From the NCBI RefSeq assembly GCF_904528075.1, contig NZ_LR882035.1:3224001-3288000 (forward strand): 64,000 nucleotides of DNA, given 5' to 3'. The position numbers and the translations under genes are program-made. This DNA comes from Agreia sp. COWG (GTDB taxonomy: Bacteria > Actinomycetota > Actinomycetes > Actinomycetales > Microbacteriaceae). Below the pieces are notes generated by a model. That model was not told where the DNA came from. It saw only the letters and a list, made by a program, of their open reading frames with translations, and did no database searches. This document shows, piece after piece, positions 41,274 to 49,741 of the stretch (position 1 is the stretch's first letter; every line of letters starts with the position of its first letter).

Positions 41274-42520
41274 GCGCGGTCCCCCGCACCGGGCCGGGCG
41301 TTGGGCGCAACAGCAGCGGCGGCGGCGGCAGAAGCGGAAGCAGCGGGCGGCACGGCGAACCTCACCGCGAGCGCCGTTCCCCGGCCGGGTGCCGAGTCGA
41401 CCATGAGGCTGCCGCCCAGCTGCCGCACCCGCTCGCGAGTCGCCTCCAACCCGAAGGAGTCCGAGGTCGAGGAGTGCACGCCGGCAACCGCGAGCGCGTC
41501 GAATCCGGTGCCGTCGTCGCTGACGGTGAAGAGCAGCTCGGTGTCGTCGCTGGTCAGCTCGATGATGGCCGTCGTCGCGTGCGCGTGCTGCAGCACATTG
41601 GCGATGGCCCCCTGCGCGATGCGCAACAGCGCGGTCTGCAGGTGCATGGGCAGGGTCACCGCATCCGGCACCCGCACGACCACGGCGAGCCCGCGCGGCG
41701 CCCACTGCGCGTCGGCCAGCCGGCGAAGCGCCGCACCCAGACCGCCCTCGTCGAGCTGGGGCGGACTGAGCTCGCGGATGAAGCGGCGGGCGTCGGCGAG
41801 ATTCGTCGCCGCGGTCTCGCGCGCCAGCCGGATGTGCTCCACTCCCGCCCTGCGCGGATCGGCGCGTTCCGCCGCGTGCAGCAGCATCTGGATGCTCGAC
41901 AGCCCCTGCGCGAGGGTGTCGTGGATCTCGCGGGCGAGCCGCGCGCGCTCGGCCAGCACCCCCGCCTCGTGCTCGGATGCGGCGAGCTGTCCGCGGGCGG
42001 CGAGCAGCTCGCGCATCAGCTCCTCGCGCTGGGCAGCCTCGCGGGCGAGGGCCTGGTAGCCGAGGCCGATGAGCATGGCCACCCCCGCGCCCACGAGGGG
42101 GCCCACCACGCCGCCGACGGTCCACCCGCCGTGCAGGCCCAGCGCCACGACGGCGACGGCGGTGGAGGCGACGATCGCAACCGGCCCCCACCACCGGCCG
42201 AGCAGGTGCAGATAGAGAAAGAACAGCGGAAAGACGAGGTAGGCGGCCTCGGGGCTCATCCACAGCAGGGCCGCCCACTCGACGGTGAGCGCGGCCAGCC
42301 AGAGCGGCCCCCAGCTGCGACGGCGGGCAGCAGACCCCGAGAGCAGGGCGCCGCCTGCGTAGTTCGCCAGCAGAACCACGCAGAGGGCGATCACCAGCGG
42401 CGTGTGCACCGTCGGCGCCAGGACGGCGCGCACCACCACGAGCAGGGTGAGCGCGGCGAAGAGAACGTGCAATCCCGTGCGGAGCCCCACGAAGACAGGG
42501 GTCAGCGCACTGTGGGACAT
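41270..42520 (-). CDS. sensor histidine kinase (HisKA_3 family)
   Basis: 416 residues. N-terminal membrane domain with about six helices, then a coiled stretch and the dimerisation helix with the phospho-His in RARLAREIHDTLAQGLSSIQ. The ATP-binding domain has the N-box (LQTALLRIAQGAIANVLQHA) and G1 box (SDDGTGFDAL). An Ala-rich tail ends the protein. ATG at 42520 starts MSHSALTPVF. The LiaS/DesK-like layout suggests sensing of membrane or cell-wall stress. Confidence 0.93.
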   Translation of the reverse strand: MSHSALTPVFVGLRTGLHVLFAALTLLVVVRAVLAPTVHTPLVIALCVVLLANYAGGALLSGSAARRRSWGPLWLAALTVEWAALLWMSPEAAYLVFPLFFLYLHLLGRWWGPVAIVASTAVAVVALGLHGGWTVGGVVGPLVGAGVAMLIGLGYQALAREAAQREELMRELLAARGQLAASEHEAGVLAERARLAREIHDTLAQGLSSIQMLLHAAERADPRRAGVEHIRLARETAATNLADARRFIRELSPPQLDEGGLGAALRRLADAQWAPRGLAVVVRVPDAVTLPMHLQTALLRIAQGAIANVLQHAHATTAIIELTSDDTELLFTVSDDGTGFDALAVAGVHSSTSDSFGLEATRERVRQLGGSLMVDSAPGRGTALAVRFAVPPAASASAAAAAAVAPNARPGAGDRA

Positions 42521-42683
42521 GCCCTGAATGTTACGGGCCCCGCCTGCTGCGTTCATCGTTCGAAAGTATGACGCCGGAGTGCGTCGTTCGGCCGCCGAAG
42601 CGCGTGCCGACGGGCGATGACCGGGGCGCATCCGGGCTGAAGAGTAGAGACGTCACCCCGTGCGGTGGCGAGAAAGGATCACC

Positions 42684-43775
42684 ATGTTCGTCGCTCTTCG
42701 AGACCTGCGCTTTGCGCGGGGTCGTTTCGTGCTCATCGGCTCCGTCGTGGGGCTCATCACCGTGCTGGTGGGCTTTCTCAGCGGTCTCACCGGCGGGCTC
42801 GCCACCCAGAACATCTCGGCGGTTCTGGCGATGCCCGCAGACAGGATCGTGTTCTCGGCGCCGAGCGCGAGCGGCGCGACGGGGTCGGCGGGTGATGCCG
42901 GCGCCAGTTTCACGGACTCCGCGATCAGCGCGAGCCAGGCGAGGGCGTGGGCAGAGACATCCGGGGTCACGGCGGCCCAGCCCGTGGGGATCAGCCAGAC
43001 CCGCGGCGAGGCCAGAGGCACCAGGGCCGCCATCGCGGTGTTCGGAGTGCAGCCGGGGTACGACGCGACGGCCCCGACGCGCAGCGGGTTGCTCGGGGTG
43101 TCCGATCCGGCAGCGAAGGCGCTCGGCGTCTCGGCCGGCGACTCGGTGACCATCGCCGGCGTCGCCTACAGGGTCGAGCGCATCGGCGGCGACGGCTGGT
43201 ACAGCCACACCCCCGTGGTCGAGATGACGCTCGGCGACTGGCAGGCCTACTCTGCGGCGACCGGAAACCCGAACGCCTACGCCACGGTGCTCGCCGTGCG
43301 GGGTGCCCCAGACTGGAACGCGGCCGACGCGAGCCACGCCACGCTCTCGCAGAGCACCTTGGCGTCGCTGACCGCCCTCAGCGCGTTCAAGTCGGAGGTG
43401 GGCTCGCTGCTCATGATGGTGGCCATGCTGTTCGGCATCTCGGGCCTCGTGATCGGCGCCTTCTTCACCGTCTGGACGATGCAGCGAAAGGGCGACGTCG
43501 CCGTCTTGAAGGCGCTCGGTGCCAGCACGCGCTGGTTGGTGCGCGATGCACTGGGTCAGGCGCTCATCGTGCTCGTCGCCGGCATCGGCGTGGGCCTCGG
43601 CCTCGTGGCCCTGCTCGGGTCCCTCGCCGGCTCCGCGCTTCCCTTTCTTCTCAGCCCGCTCACGACACTTCTTCCCGGCGCGATCATGATCGCGCTGGGC
43701 CTCGCCGGGGCCGCTTTCGCCCTGCGCTCCGTCACCTCAGCCGATCCCCTCACTGCCCTTGGGAGCAACCGATGA
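42684..43775 (+). CDS. FtsX-like ABC transporter permease
   Basis: 363 residues with the MacB/FtsX layout: one helix near the N-terminus (FVLIGSVVGLITVLVGFLSG), a large extracellular domain (about residues 45-230), then three helices with VAVLKALGASTRWLVRDALG, the family's coupling helix. GAAAGGA precedes ATG 42684. Probably exports or extrudes lipids or antibiotics together with the ATPase that follows. Divergent from the two-component system. Confidence 0.92.
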   Translation: MFVALRDLRFARGRFVLIGSVVGLITVLVGFLSGLTGGLATQNISAVLAMPADRIVFSAPSASGATGSAGDAGASFTDSAISASQARAWAETSGVTAAQPVGISQTRGEARGTRAAIAVFGVQPGYDATAPTRSGLLGVSDPAAKALGVSAGDSVTIAGVAYRVERIGGDGWYSHTPVVEMTLGDWQAYSAATGNPNAYATVLAVRGAPDWNAADASHATLSQSTLASLTALSAFKSEVGSLLMMVAMLFGISGLVIGAFFTVWTMQRKGDVAVLKALGASTRWLVRDALGQALIVLVAGIGVGLGLVALLGSLAGSALPFLLSPLTTLLPGAIMIALGLAGAAFALRSVTSADPLTALGSNR

Positions 43776-44473
43776 TCACCCTCGACACCATCACCCTCAC
43801 CTACCCCGACGGGGACACCCGCGTGACCGCGGTCGACCGCGTGTCGCTCACCGCGCATCCGGGCACCGTGACCGGCATCACCGGGCCCAGCGGATCGGGG
43901 AAGTCGAGCCTGCTCGCGGTGGCGGCCACGCTCATCCGGCCCGATTCGGGAACCGTGCTCATCGACGACGTCGACGCCACCACGCTGAGCGCCCGCGAGG
44001 CGACCGAGCTGAGGCGCCGCTCGATCGGCATCGTCTTTCAACAGGCGAACCTCATCCCGTCGCTCACGGCGCTCGAGCAGCTGACCGTGATGAACGAGCT
44101 GGGCGCGTCTGGCAGTCGGCGTCGCCGCCGGATAGCGACCGCCCGGGCGGGCGAGCTGCTCGAGGCCGTAGGGCTGGCCGCACACCGAGACAAGCGTCCG
44201 AATCAGCTGTCGGGAGGCCAGCAGCAGCGAGTGAACATCGCCCGAGCGCTGATGAACTATCCGAGCGTGCTGCTGGTCGACGAGCCCACGAGTGCCCTCG
44301 ACCAGGAGCGGGGGGCGCGCATCATCGAGCTGATCGTCGAACTCACGGGGCGGCTCGACACGTCTACCCTGCTGGTGACCCACGACCTGGTTCAGCTGCC
44401 CCGCCTGCACTCGGTCGTCACCATGGTCGACGGCCTCCTGGTGCCGACCCAGAGTGCAGCCGCCGCCAGGTGA
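43772..44473 (+). CDS. ABC transporter ATP-binding protein (LolD/MacB type)
   Basis: 233 residues. Walker A GPSGSGKSSLLAVA, Q-loop VFQQANLIPSLTALEQL, signature LSGGQQQRVNIARAL, Walker B VLLVDEPTSALD and H-loop LLVTHDLVQLP are intact. ATGA overlap with the permease shows a pair. The cluster (kinase, regulator, FtsX-type permease, ATPase) resembles peptide-antibiotic detoxification modules. Confidence 0.94.
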   Translation: MITLDTITLTYPDGDTRVTAVDRVSLTAHPGTVTGITGPSGSGKSSLLAVAATLIRPDSGTVLIDDVDATTLSAREATELRRRSIGIVFQQANLIPSLTALEQLTVMNELGASGSRRRRRIATARAGELLEAVGLAAHRDKRPNQLSGGQQQRVNIARALMNYPSVLLVDEPTSALDQERGARIIELIVELTGRLDTSTLLVTHDLVQLPRLHSVVTMVDGLLVPTQSAAAAR

Positions 44474-44486
44474 GAGCCTAGACGGC

Positions 44487-46583
44487 TCAGTCGCGGGGGC
44501 TGGGCGAGGTGCGCTCGTCGCGGTCGGCGAGCGCGCCGAGGCTCGCGTTGTACGCAGCGAGCTCGGCGTCGCCATCGCGGTCGGCCTTGCGATCGAGGCG
44601 CTTGGCCGTGCGCTCGTCGGAGCGCACCCACTGCCGCACCAAGGCCAGGGCGACCAGCACGACAGGAATCTCGCCCGCGCCCCAGGCAATGCCGCCGCCC
44701 ACCCGCTGGTCGGCCAGCAGCGCGGAGTCGTCGGTGAGGCCGAGAGCGTGCCACCAGTCGATGGCGAACACGGTGGTCTGGCTCATTACGGCGAGGCCGA
44801 AGAACGCGTGGAAGGCCAGCGTGGCCAGCAGCAGGATGAGCCGCAGCGGGTAGGACGGTCTCTTCGGGCCGGGGTCGACGCCGATCAGCACCCAGAAGAA
44901 CAGGTAACCGGATGCCAGGAAGTGCACGCACATGATGAAGTGCCCCTGGTGCGTCTGAAGCGACCATTCGAACCAGCCGCTGTAGTAGAACACCACCAGG
45001 CTGCCGGCGAAGAGAACGGCCGCCACGATCGGGTTGGAGAACATGCCGAGAACCCGGGAGTGCACGAGCAGCAGGATCCACTCCCGGATTCCGCGGCCGC
45101 CGTCTCGCCTCCCGGGAACGGCGCGCAGCGCCAGCAGGATGGGTCCACCGAGAACGAGCAGCGGCGCCACGAGCATCATCAGGGACATGTGCTGGATCAT
45201 GTGCGTCGAGAACGAGACGGCGCCGTAGACGCCGGGGCCGCCGCTGGTCGCCCAGACCAGCACCGCGCATCCGAGCAGCCACGGCACCGTGCGGCCCCAC
45301 GGCCAGGGGTCGCCGCGACGGCGGAGCCTGATCGTGGCCGCGAGATACAGCGCCGCCATCGTGACCGCCAAGGCGAGCCAGAACCAGTCCACGTGAAAAG
45401 CGGTGAGCATGCGGCCCACCGTGGCGGGCTCTGGCCAGCCGAATCCGAGCAGGGATTTGCGCACGTCGATCGCCGCGACCGAATCCTGCGGAATCGGCGG
45501 CGCACTGCGTGACAGGCCCACGGAGACGCCGATGGCGATCGACATGAAGACGATCTCGCCGATGGCGAGCGTGGCGAAGGCGCGCGTTCGCCGGGGCTCC
45601 CGCACGAGAGCGGGAATGATGCGCCGACGCTGCCACGCCCCCGCGGCACCGAGCAGGCAGAGGATCACGATCTTGATCGAGATGAGCAGGCCGTAATTCG
45701 TCGTGACCAGGTCGCTGAGCGACGTCAGCCGCAGCGAGGCATTGATGGTGCCAGAGAAGGCGACCAGCACGAAGGCCCAGAGGGCGATCGTCGAATAGCG
45801 GGAGAGCACTCGTGCCGTGTCGTCACCCAGTCGCTTACGCAGCAGCACGATCGCCACGAGCCCGCCGACCCAGACGGTCACACCCACCAGGTGCATCGCG
45901 AGACTGTCGACCGCGTTGGCGTGCTCGTCGGAGCCGGCCGCGTGCCCCGACAGGGCCAGGGGCAGAAGGGCGAGAACCGAGAGCACGGCAGCGATGCCGA
46001 TGGCGGTGACTCGCTTCGACGAGATCAGAACGACGAACACGAACAGAATCACCACGACGGAGGCCAGCAGCGACTGCCCCAGTTCGATGGAGGTGCTGAA
46101 GAACCAGAACTGCGGCCAGAATCGAGGCTCGCTCGGCGAGAGGCCCGTGGTGTTCGACGTGGTGAAGACCAGCACCACGATCGCCGCCGCCGCCCAGACC
46201 GCCGCAGCCCTCGCGGCCCAGCGAGCCGCCGTCCACTGGGTGTACGAGGCTATGCCGGGCACCCTGGTCTGCCCCGGCAGGGCGAACGCCGCGATGAGCA
46301 GCAGGCCGATCGTCACGCAGGCCGCTGCGTCGTGAACCACCCGCGCTATGGGAAGGCCGCGGGTGACCAGCACGCCGGGGTCGACGAGCAGGATGCCCGT
46401 AAAGGCATCGGTGAATGTCATCGCCCACAGCGAGGCGATGGCCGCGAGCGGGAGGCAGAGCAGCAGAACGGTCTCGGCGAGCCTGATGCGAGGCAGGGTC
46501 ACGATGCGTTGCTCTGGCACCTCGTGCTCGAACGCATCGTGCTCGGGCACCTCGTGCTCGGCGCGCGTCGATTGCGTGGTCAT
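44487..46583 (-). CDS. bifunctional CopD copper-resistance / CtaG-type cytochrome oxidase assembly membrane protein
   Basis: 698 residues, about 15 helices. The N-terminal half (to about residue 380) is CopD-like (LAMHLVGVTVWVGGLVAIVL, FSGTINASLRLTSLSDLVTT). The C-terminal half is the caa3-type CtaG/YcnJ-like assembly domain (FSTHMIQHMSLMMLVAPLLV, THQGHFIMCVHFLASGYLFF), rich in histidines. This fusion is common in actinobacteria and handles copper import or delivery to cytochrome oxidase. The MarR gene lies 96 bases upstream on the same strand. Confidence 0.92.
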   Translation of the reverse strand: MTTQSTRAEHEVPEHDAFEHEVPEQRIVTLPRIRLAETVLLLCLPLAAIASLWAMTFTDAFTGILLVDPGVLVTRGLPIARVVHDAAACVTIGLLLIAAFALPGQTRVPGIASYTQWTAARWAARAAAVWAAAAIVVLVFTTSNTTGLSPSEPRFWPQFWFFSTSIELGQSLLASVVVILFVFVVLISSKRVTAIGIAAVLSVLALLPLALSGHAAGSDEHANAVDSLAMHLVGVTVWVGGLVAIVLLRKRLGDDTARVLSRYSTIALWAFVLVAFSGTINASLRLTSLSDLVTTNYGLLISIKIVILCLLGAAGAWQRRRIIPALVREPRRTRAFATLAIGEIVFMSIAIGVSVGLSRSAPPIPQDSVAAIDVRKSLLGFGWPEPATVGRMLTAFHVDWFWLALAVTMAALYLAATIRLRRRGDPWPWGRTVPWLLGCAVLVWATSGGPGVYGAVSFSTHMIQHMSLMMLVAPLLVLGGPILLALRAVPGRRDGGRGIREWILLLVHSRVLGMFSNPIVAAVLFAGSLVVFYYSGWFEWSLQTHQGHFIMCVHFLASGYLFFWVLIGVDPGPKRPSYPLRLILLLATLAFHAFFGLAVMSQTTVFAIDWWHALGLTDDSALLADQRVGGGIAWGAGEIPVVLVALALVRQWVRSDERTAKRLDRKADRDGDAELAAYNASLGALADRDERTSPSPRD

Positions 46584-46679
46584 AAAACGGTCCTCTCGAA
46601 GTGCGGCGGCTGAGGGTTCTGCTTCGTCATCTCTGCCTCGTTCGTTTCTGTCTCGTTCGTCTCTGTCTCGGTGCCGTCA

Positions 46680-47141
46680 TCACAGGCCTAAGATCAAGAG
46701 CTCTTCGATGGCAGGCTCATCGGCTGCGCTGGCGAAGAGGTCGAAAGCCTGCTGCAGCTGCTCATGCTGGGCGGGGTCGAGCCGCGACAGGATCGCCGCG
46801 ATCTGCCGGCGCCGACGTTCCGTCACCTCGTCGACCAGTTGTCTTGCCGCCGGCGTGCTGGTGACGAGCACCTCTCGGCGGTCCTCTGCGCTGTGGCTGC
46901 GCACGACCCAGCCCCCGCTCTCGAGACGGGCGATGAGGCGGGTGAACGTCGAGGGCTGAGCGCCCAGCTGGTCGGCCAGGTCGCTCATTCGGCAAGGCCC
47001 GTCCGCGGCCAAGAGAATGAGCACCCTGAACTGCGGCAGCGTCACCTGGTCGAGCACCTCGGTCAGAGACCGGGCCACAACGCCGAGCAGGGAGCGCGAG
47101 AGTCGCAGGATCGTCTCTGCCGTCTGGTCGCTGGCTGTCAT
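46680..47141 (-). CDS. MarR family transcriptional regulator
   Basis: 153 residues with the winged helix at about 40-105: LPQFRVLILLAADGPCRMSD, LADQLGAQPSTFTRLIARLE, and the wing HSAEDRREVLVTSTPAARQL. ATG at 47141. A palindrome TGCAA-CTA-TTGCA lies 50 bases upstream and probably serves autoregulation. Its neighbour on the same strand is the CopD/CtaG gene; redox or copper control is possible but unproven. Confidence 0.92.
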   Translation of the reverse strand: MTASDQTAETILRLSRSLLGVVARSLTEVLDQVTLPQFRVLILLAADGPCRMSDLADQLGAQPSTFTRLIARLESGGWVVRSHSAEDRREVLVTSTPAARQLVDEVTERRRRQIAAILSRLDPAQHEQLQQAFDLFASAADEPAIEELLILGL

Positions 47142-47190
47142 GGCGTTCTTTCGTTCACAGGGAAGAGGACAGAGGGAATGCGTGCGCTCA

Positions 47191-47203
47191 TGCAACTATT
47201 GCA
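47191..47203. promoter_or_regulatory. MarR-type operator
   Basis: Perfect inverted repeat TGCAA-CTA-TTGCA between marR and the divergent SDR operon. It resembles MarR-family sites (TTGCAA arms). Confidence 0.65.
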
Positions 47204-47330
47204 CCTGCGCACCCATCCCATACTGCGGCCCGCGGCCAGCTCTGTCTACGAGATCCTCGCTGCGGATACCAGAAATCGGCGACGGTGCAAGGCCCGGGGC
47301 GGAGGCGCGGTGCGGCCCTACCCTTTTGCT

Positions 47331-48230
47331 ATGACGTCACGCGACCAGTACACGTTCACCAACCCCGTCGAGCAGTACGACCGAGTCGAGCCTCCCATCC
47401 AGCACCAGCCGATGCCCGGGGTGCAGGCAGAGATGACGCCGGTGCCCGACCTCGGCGAGAAGAGCTATCGCGGCAGCGGACGCCTCGCCGGGCGCAAGGC
47501 GCTCATCACCGGCGGAGACTCCGGAATCGGCGGCGCCGTCGCCATCGCGTTCGCGCGAGAGGGGGCCGACGTCGTGATCGTGCACCTGCCCGCAGAGAAG
47601 GACGACGCAGCGGACATCCTCGGCCTCATCGCCGAGGCCGGCACGAAGGGCCACGCCATCGCCGCCGACATCACCGAGGCGAGCACCTGTCGCGCCATCA
47701 TCGCCGAGGCCGTCGATGTGCTCGGGGGCCTCGACATCCTGGTGAACAACGCCGGCAAGCAGGTGGCCGTCGACCGCCTCGAAGACCTCAGCGACGAACA
47801 GTTCGAGCTGACCTTCCGCACCAACGTCTTCGCGAACTTCTGGCTCACGAAGGCCGCGCTGCCGCACCTGCCCGCGGGCGCGACCATCATCAACACCGCG
47901 TCGCTCGAGGCCTACAAGCCCTCCCCCGAGCGGCTCGACTACGCCTCGACGAAGGCGGCGATCAACAACTTCTCCAAGGGACTGTCCCTGCAGTTGGCGC
48001 CCCGCGGCATCCGGGTCAATGTGGTCGCGCCCGGCCCCGTCTGGACCGCTCTGCAGGTGTCGGGCGGCGTCTCAGACGAGCAGATGAAGTCCTTCGACGA
48101 CGAGAGCACCTACCAGCGCTCCGGCCAGCCGGCCGAGCTCGCGCCCGCCTATGTGTTCCTCGCCTCGGCCGAGTCGAGCTACGTCTCGGGCGAGACGCTG
48201 AACGTCAACGGCGGAATGGTCACTCCGTGA
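47331..48230 (+). CDS. SDR family oxidoreductase with N-terminal extension
   Basis: 299-residue short-chain dehydrogenase of the YghA/general-stress-protein type. A 50-residue N-terminal extension precedes the cofactor site ALITGGDSGIGGAVAIAFAR; also NNAGKQ, the catalytic Tyr and Lys in LDYASTKAA and the C-terminal SSYVSGETLNVNGGMVTP. Reduces or oxidises a carbonyl/alcohol with NAD(P). First gene of an operon with a hydrolase fusion and a GMC oxidoreductase, joined by GTGA overlaps. Confidence 0.93.
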   Translation: MTSRDQYTFTNPVEQYDRVEPPIQHQPMPGVQAEMTPVPDLGEKSYRGSGRLAGRKALITGGDSGIGGAVAIAFAREGADVVIVHLPAEKDDAADILGLIAEAGTKGHAIAADITEASTCRAIIAEAVDVLGGLDILVNNAGKQVAVDRLEDLSDEQFELTFRTNVFANFWLTKAALPHLPAGATIINTASLEAYKPSPERLDYASTKAAINNFSKGLSLQLAPRGIRVNVVAPGPVWTALQVSGGVSDEQMKSFDDESTYQRSGQPAELAPAYVFLASAESSYVSGETLNVNGGMVTP

Positions 48231-49741
48231 GCGGCCCCGCCGCCACGATCTTCTTCCTCCCTGGCCTGGGCTTCGGCGCGGCCGCCGTCGACCCGATCGC
48301 GGCGGCTCTCGGCGACCGGTTCCGGGTGATCGGCATCGACCTGCCCGGCCACGACGGGGCACCGGATGCGCCAGACGGCTCGGTCTCCTCGCTCGCCGAC
48401 GCGGCACTCGCCTTCATCGAAGCCGAGTCCGACGGCGGGCCCTGGCTGCTTCTCGCCCACAGCATGGGCGGCAAGGTCGCAGCCCTCGTGACCTCGCGCG
48501 TGCTCGGCGGCGAGGCGAACGCCTATGGCCTGGCCGGCTCGGTGCTGCTCGCTCCCTCGCCGCCGAGCCCCGAGCCCATGGACGACGACAAGCGCGCCGA
48601 GATGCTGGCGTGGGCGTCGGAGGCCGAACTGTCTTTCGATGTGCTGCGCGACGGCGGCATCTCACAGCAGCACGCCCGCGAGTTCGTCGCCCAGAACGTG
48701 GCGACGCCGCTGCGTGCCGACGCCGAGAGCGCCGCCCTCGGCCAGGTGCGCCGCATGTCGCCCCTCTCCTGGCGGCGCTGGCTCACCGAGGGCAGTCTCG
48801 AAAACCTGAGCGACACCCTCGGTGCGCTCGACCTGCCCGTGCTCGTGCTGGCAGGTGACGACGATGACGACCTGGGTTCCACCGCGCAGCCGCCGCTGCT
48901 CGCCGAGGTCTATCCGCGAGCGCGCTTCCGCTCGTTCGCGTCGACAGGGCACCTGCTGCCGTACGAACAGCCTGATGCCGTGGCCGCCTCGATCACCGAG
49001 TTCTGGCAGACCACGGCCTCGGCCGCCCCTCGAGTGGACCCCGAGTGGGGTCGCGTCATCGCCTCTGCGCGCACCGCCGCCGAGGCACGCGGTCTGTTGG
49101 CGACGCGCGCGATCGCCGACGACGCCGACTACACGCCGGATGCGCTGACGCCCGCACAGCTCACCACCCTGCGCGCGCTGGCCGACAGGATCGTTCCGCA
49201 GAGCTCGGCGCCGCACATCGACCTGGCCGCGCGCGTCGACGCCGACATCGCCGCGGGCAACGGCGACGGCTGGCGCCCCGAGGGGCTGCCGGACGACGCC
49301 TCCGCCTATCGCCTCGGACTCGACGCGATCGCAGCCGCCTGGCCGCAGGACGGTGCCGCACAGGATGCGCTGATCGAGCGCATCATCGCCGGCGACGGCA
49401 TCGCGGGCAACGGTCTCACCGGCGCGTTCAGCGCGGCCCACCTCACCAGCTGGTTCGAAGACGCTCGACTCGACCTGACCCGCGCGTGGCTGGCGCATCC
49501 GGCCTCTTTGGCACGCATCGGTTACGACGGCTTCGCGACGAGCGGGCCCGGCATCGCCGACGCGGGCGACGCCTCGAGCGACTCCGCCGGATACGTGACC
49601 CTCGCGGCGGGCCGGCGCGACCCGTGGGAGCCGACCGAGCTGGGAGCTCTCGCATCCGACGATCAGGCCGAGCCCAGGGCCGCCGAGACCGACAACCCCA
49701 CCGACAGCACCGGCGACGCCGGCAAGGAGACCCTCGCGTGA
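48227..49741 (+). CDS. alpha/beta hydrolase fused to gluconate 2-dehydrogenase subunit 3-like domain
   Basis: 504 residues. The first ~265 form an alpha/beta hydrolase: oxyanion region FFLPGLGFG, nucleophile elbow AHSMGGK (Ser about 79), acid near LVLAGDDDDD, and the His in STGHLLPYEQ. Residues ~300-470 resemble gluconate 2-dehydrogenase subunit 3 (GADH3), including TPAQLTTLRALADRIVPQSS, the small partner of flavin GMC dehydrogenases. The GMC gene follows with a GTGA overlap. The start is GTG 48227, which overlaps the SDR stop; the open frame extends much further upstream. The fusion is unusual. Confidence 0.85.
   Translation: MSGPAATIFFLPGLGFGAAAVDPIAAALGDRFRVIGIDLPGHDGAPDAPDGSVSSLADAALAFIEAESDGGPWLLLAHSMGGKVAALVTSRVLGGEANAYGLAGSVLLAPSPPSPEPMDDDKRAEMLAWASEAELSFDVLRDGGISQQHAREFVAQNVATPLRADAESAALGQVRRMSPLSWRRWLTEGSLENLSDTLGALDLPVLVLAGDDDDDLGSTAQPPLLAEVYPRARFRSFASTGHLLPYEQPDAVAASITEFWQTTASAAPRVDPEWGRVIASARTAAEARGLLATRAIADDADYTPDALTPAQLTTLRALADRIVPQSSAPHIDLAARVDADIAAGNGDGWRPEGLPDDASAYRLGLDAIAAAWPQDGAAQDALIERIIAGDGIAGNGLTGAFSAAHLTSWFEDARLDLTRAWLAHPASLARIGYDGFATSGPGIADAGDASSDSAGYVTLAAGRRDPWEPTELGALASDDQAEPRAAETDNPTDSTGDAGKETLA

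Noticed and set aside
46584..46679. Short TCTCGTTCGT-like repeats between CopD/CtaG and marR considered as regulatory repeats
   Set aside because: Too short and irregular to separate from chance or slippage.
47285..48226. N-terminal extension making an 818-residue protein ahead of the hydrolase fusion
   Set aside because: It reads in a shadow frame of the SDR gene; the GTG at 48227 in a GTGA overlap is the credible start.
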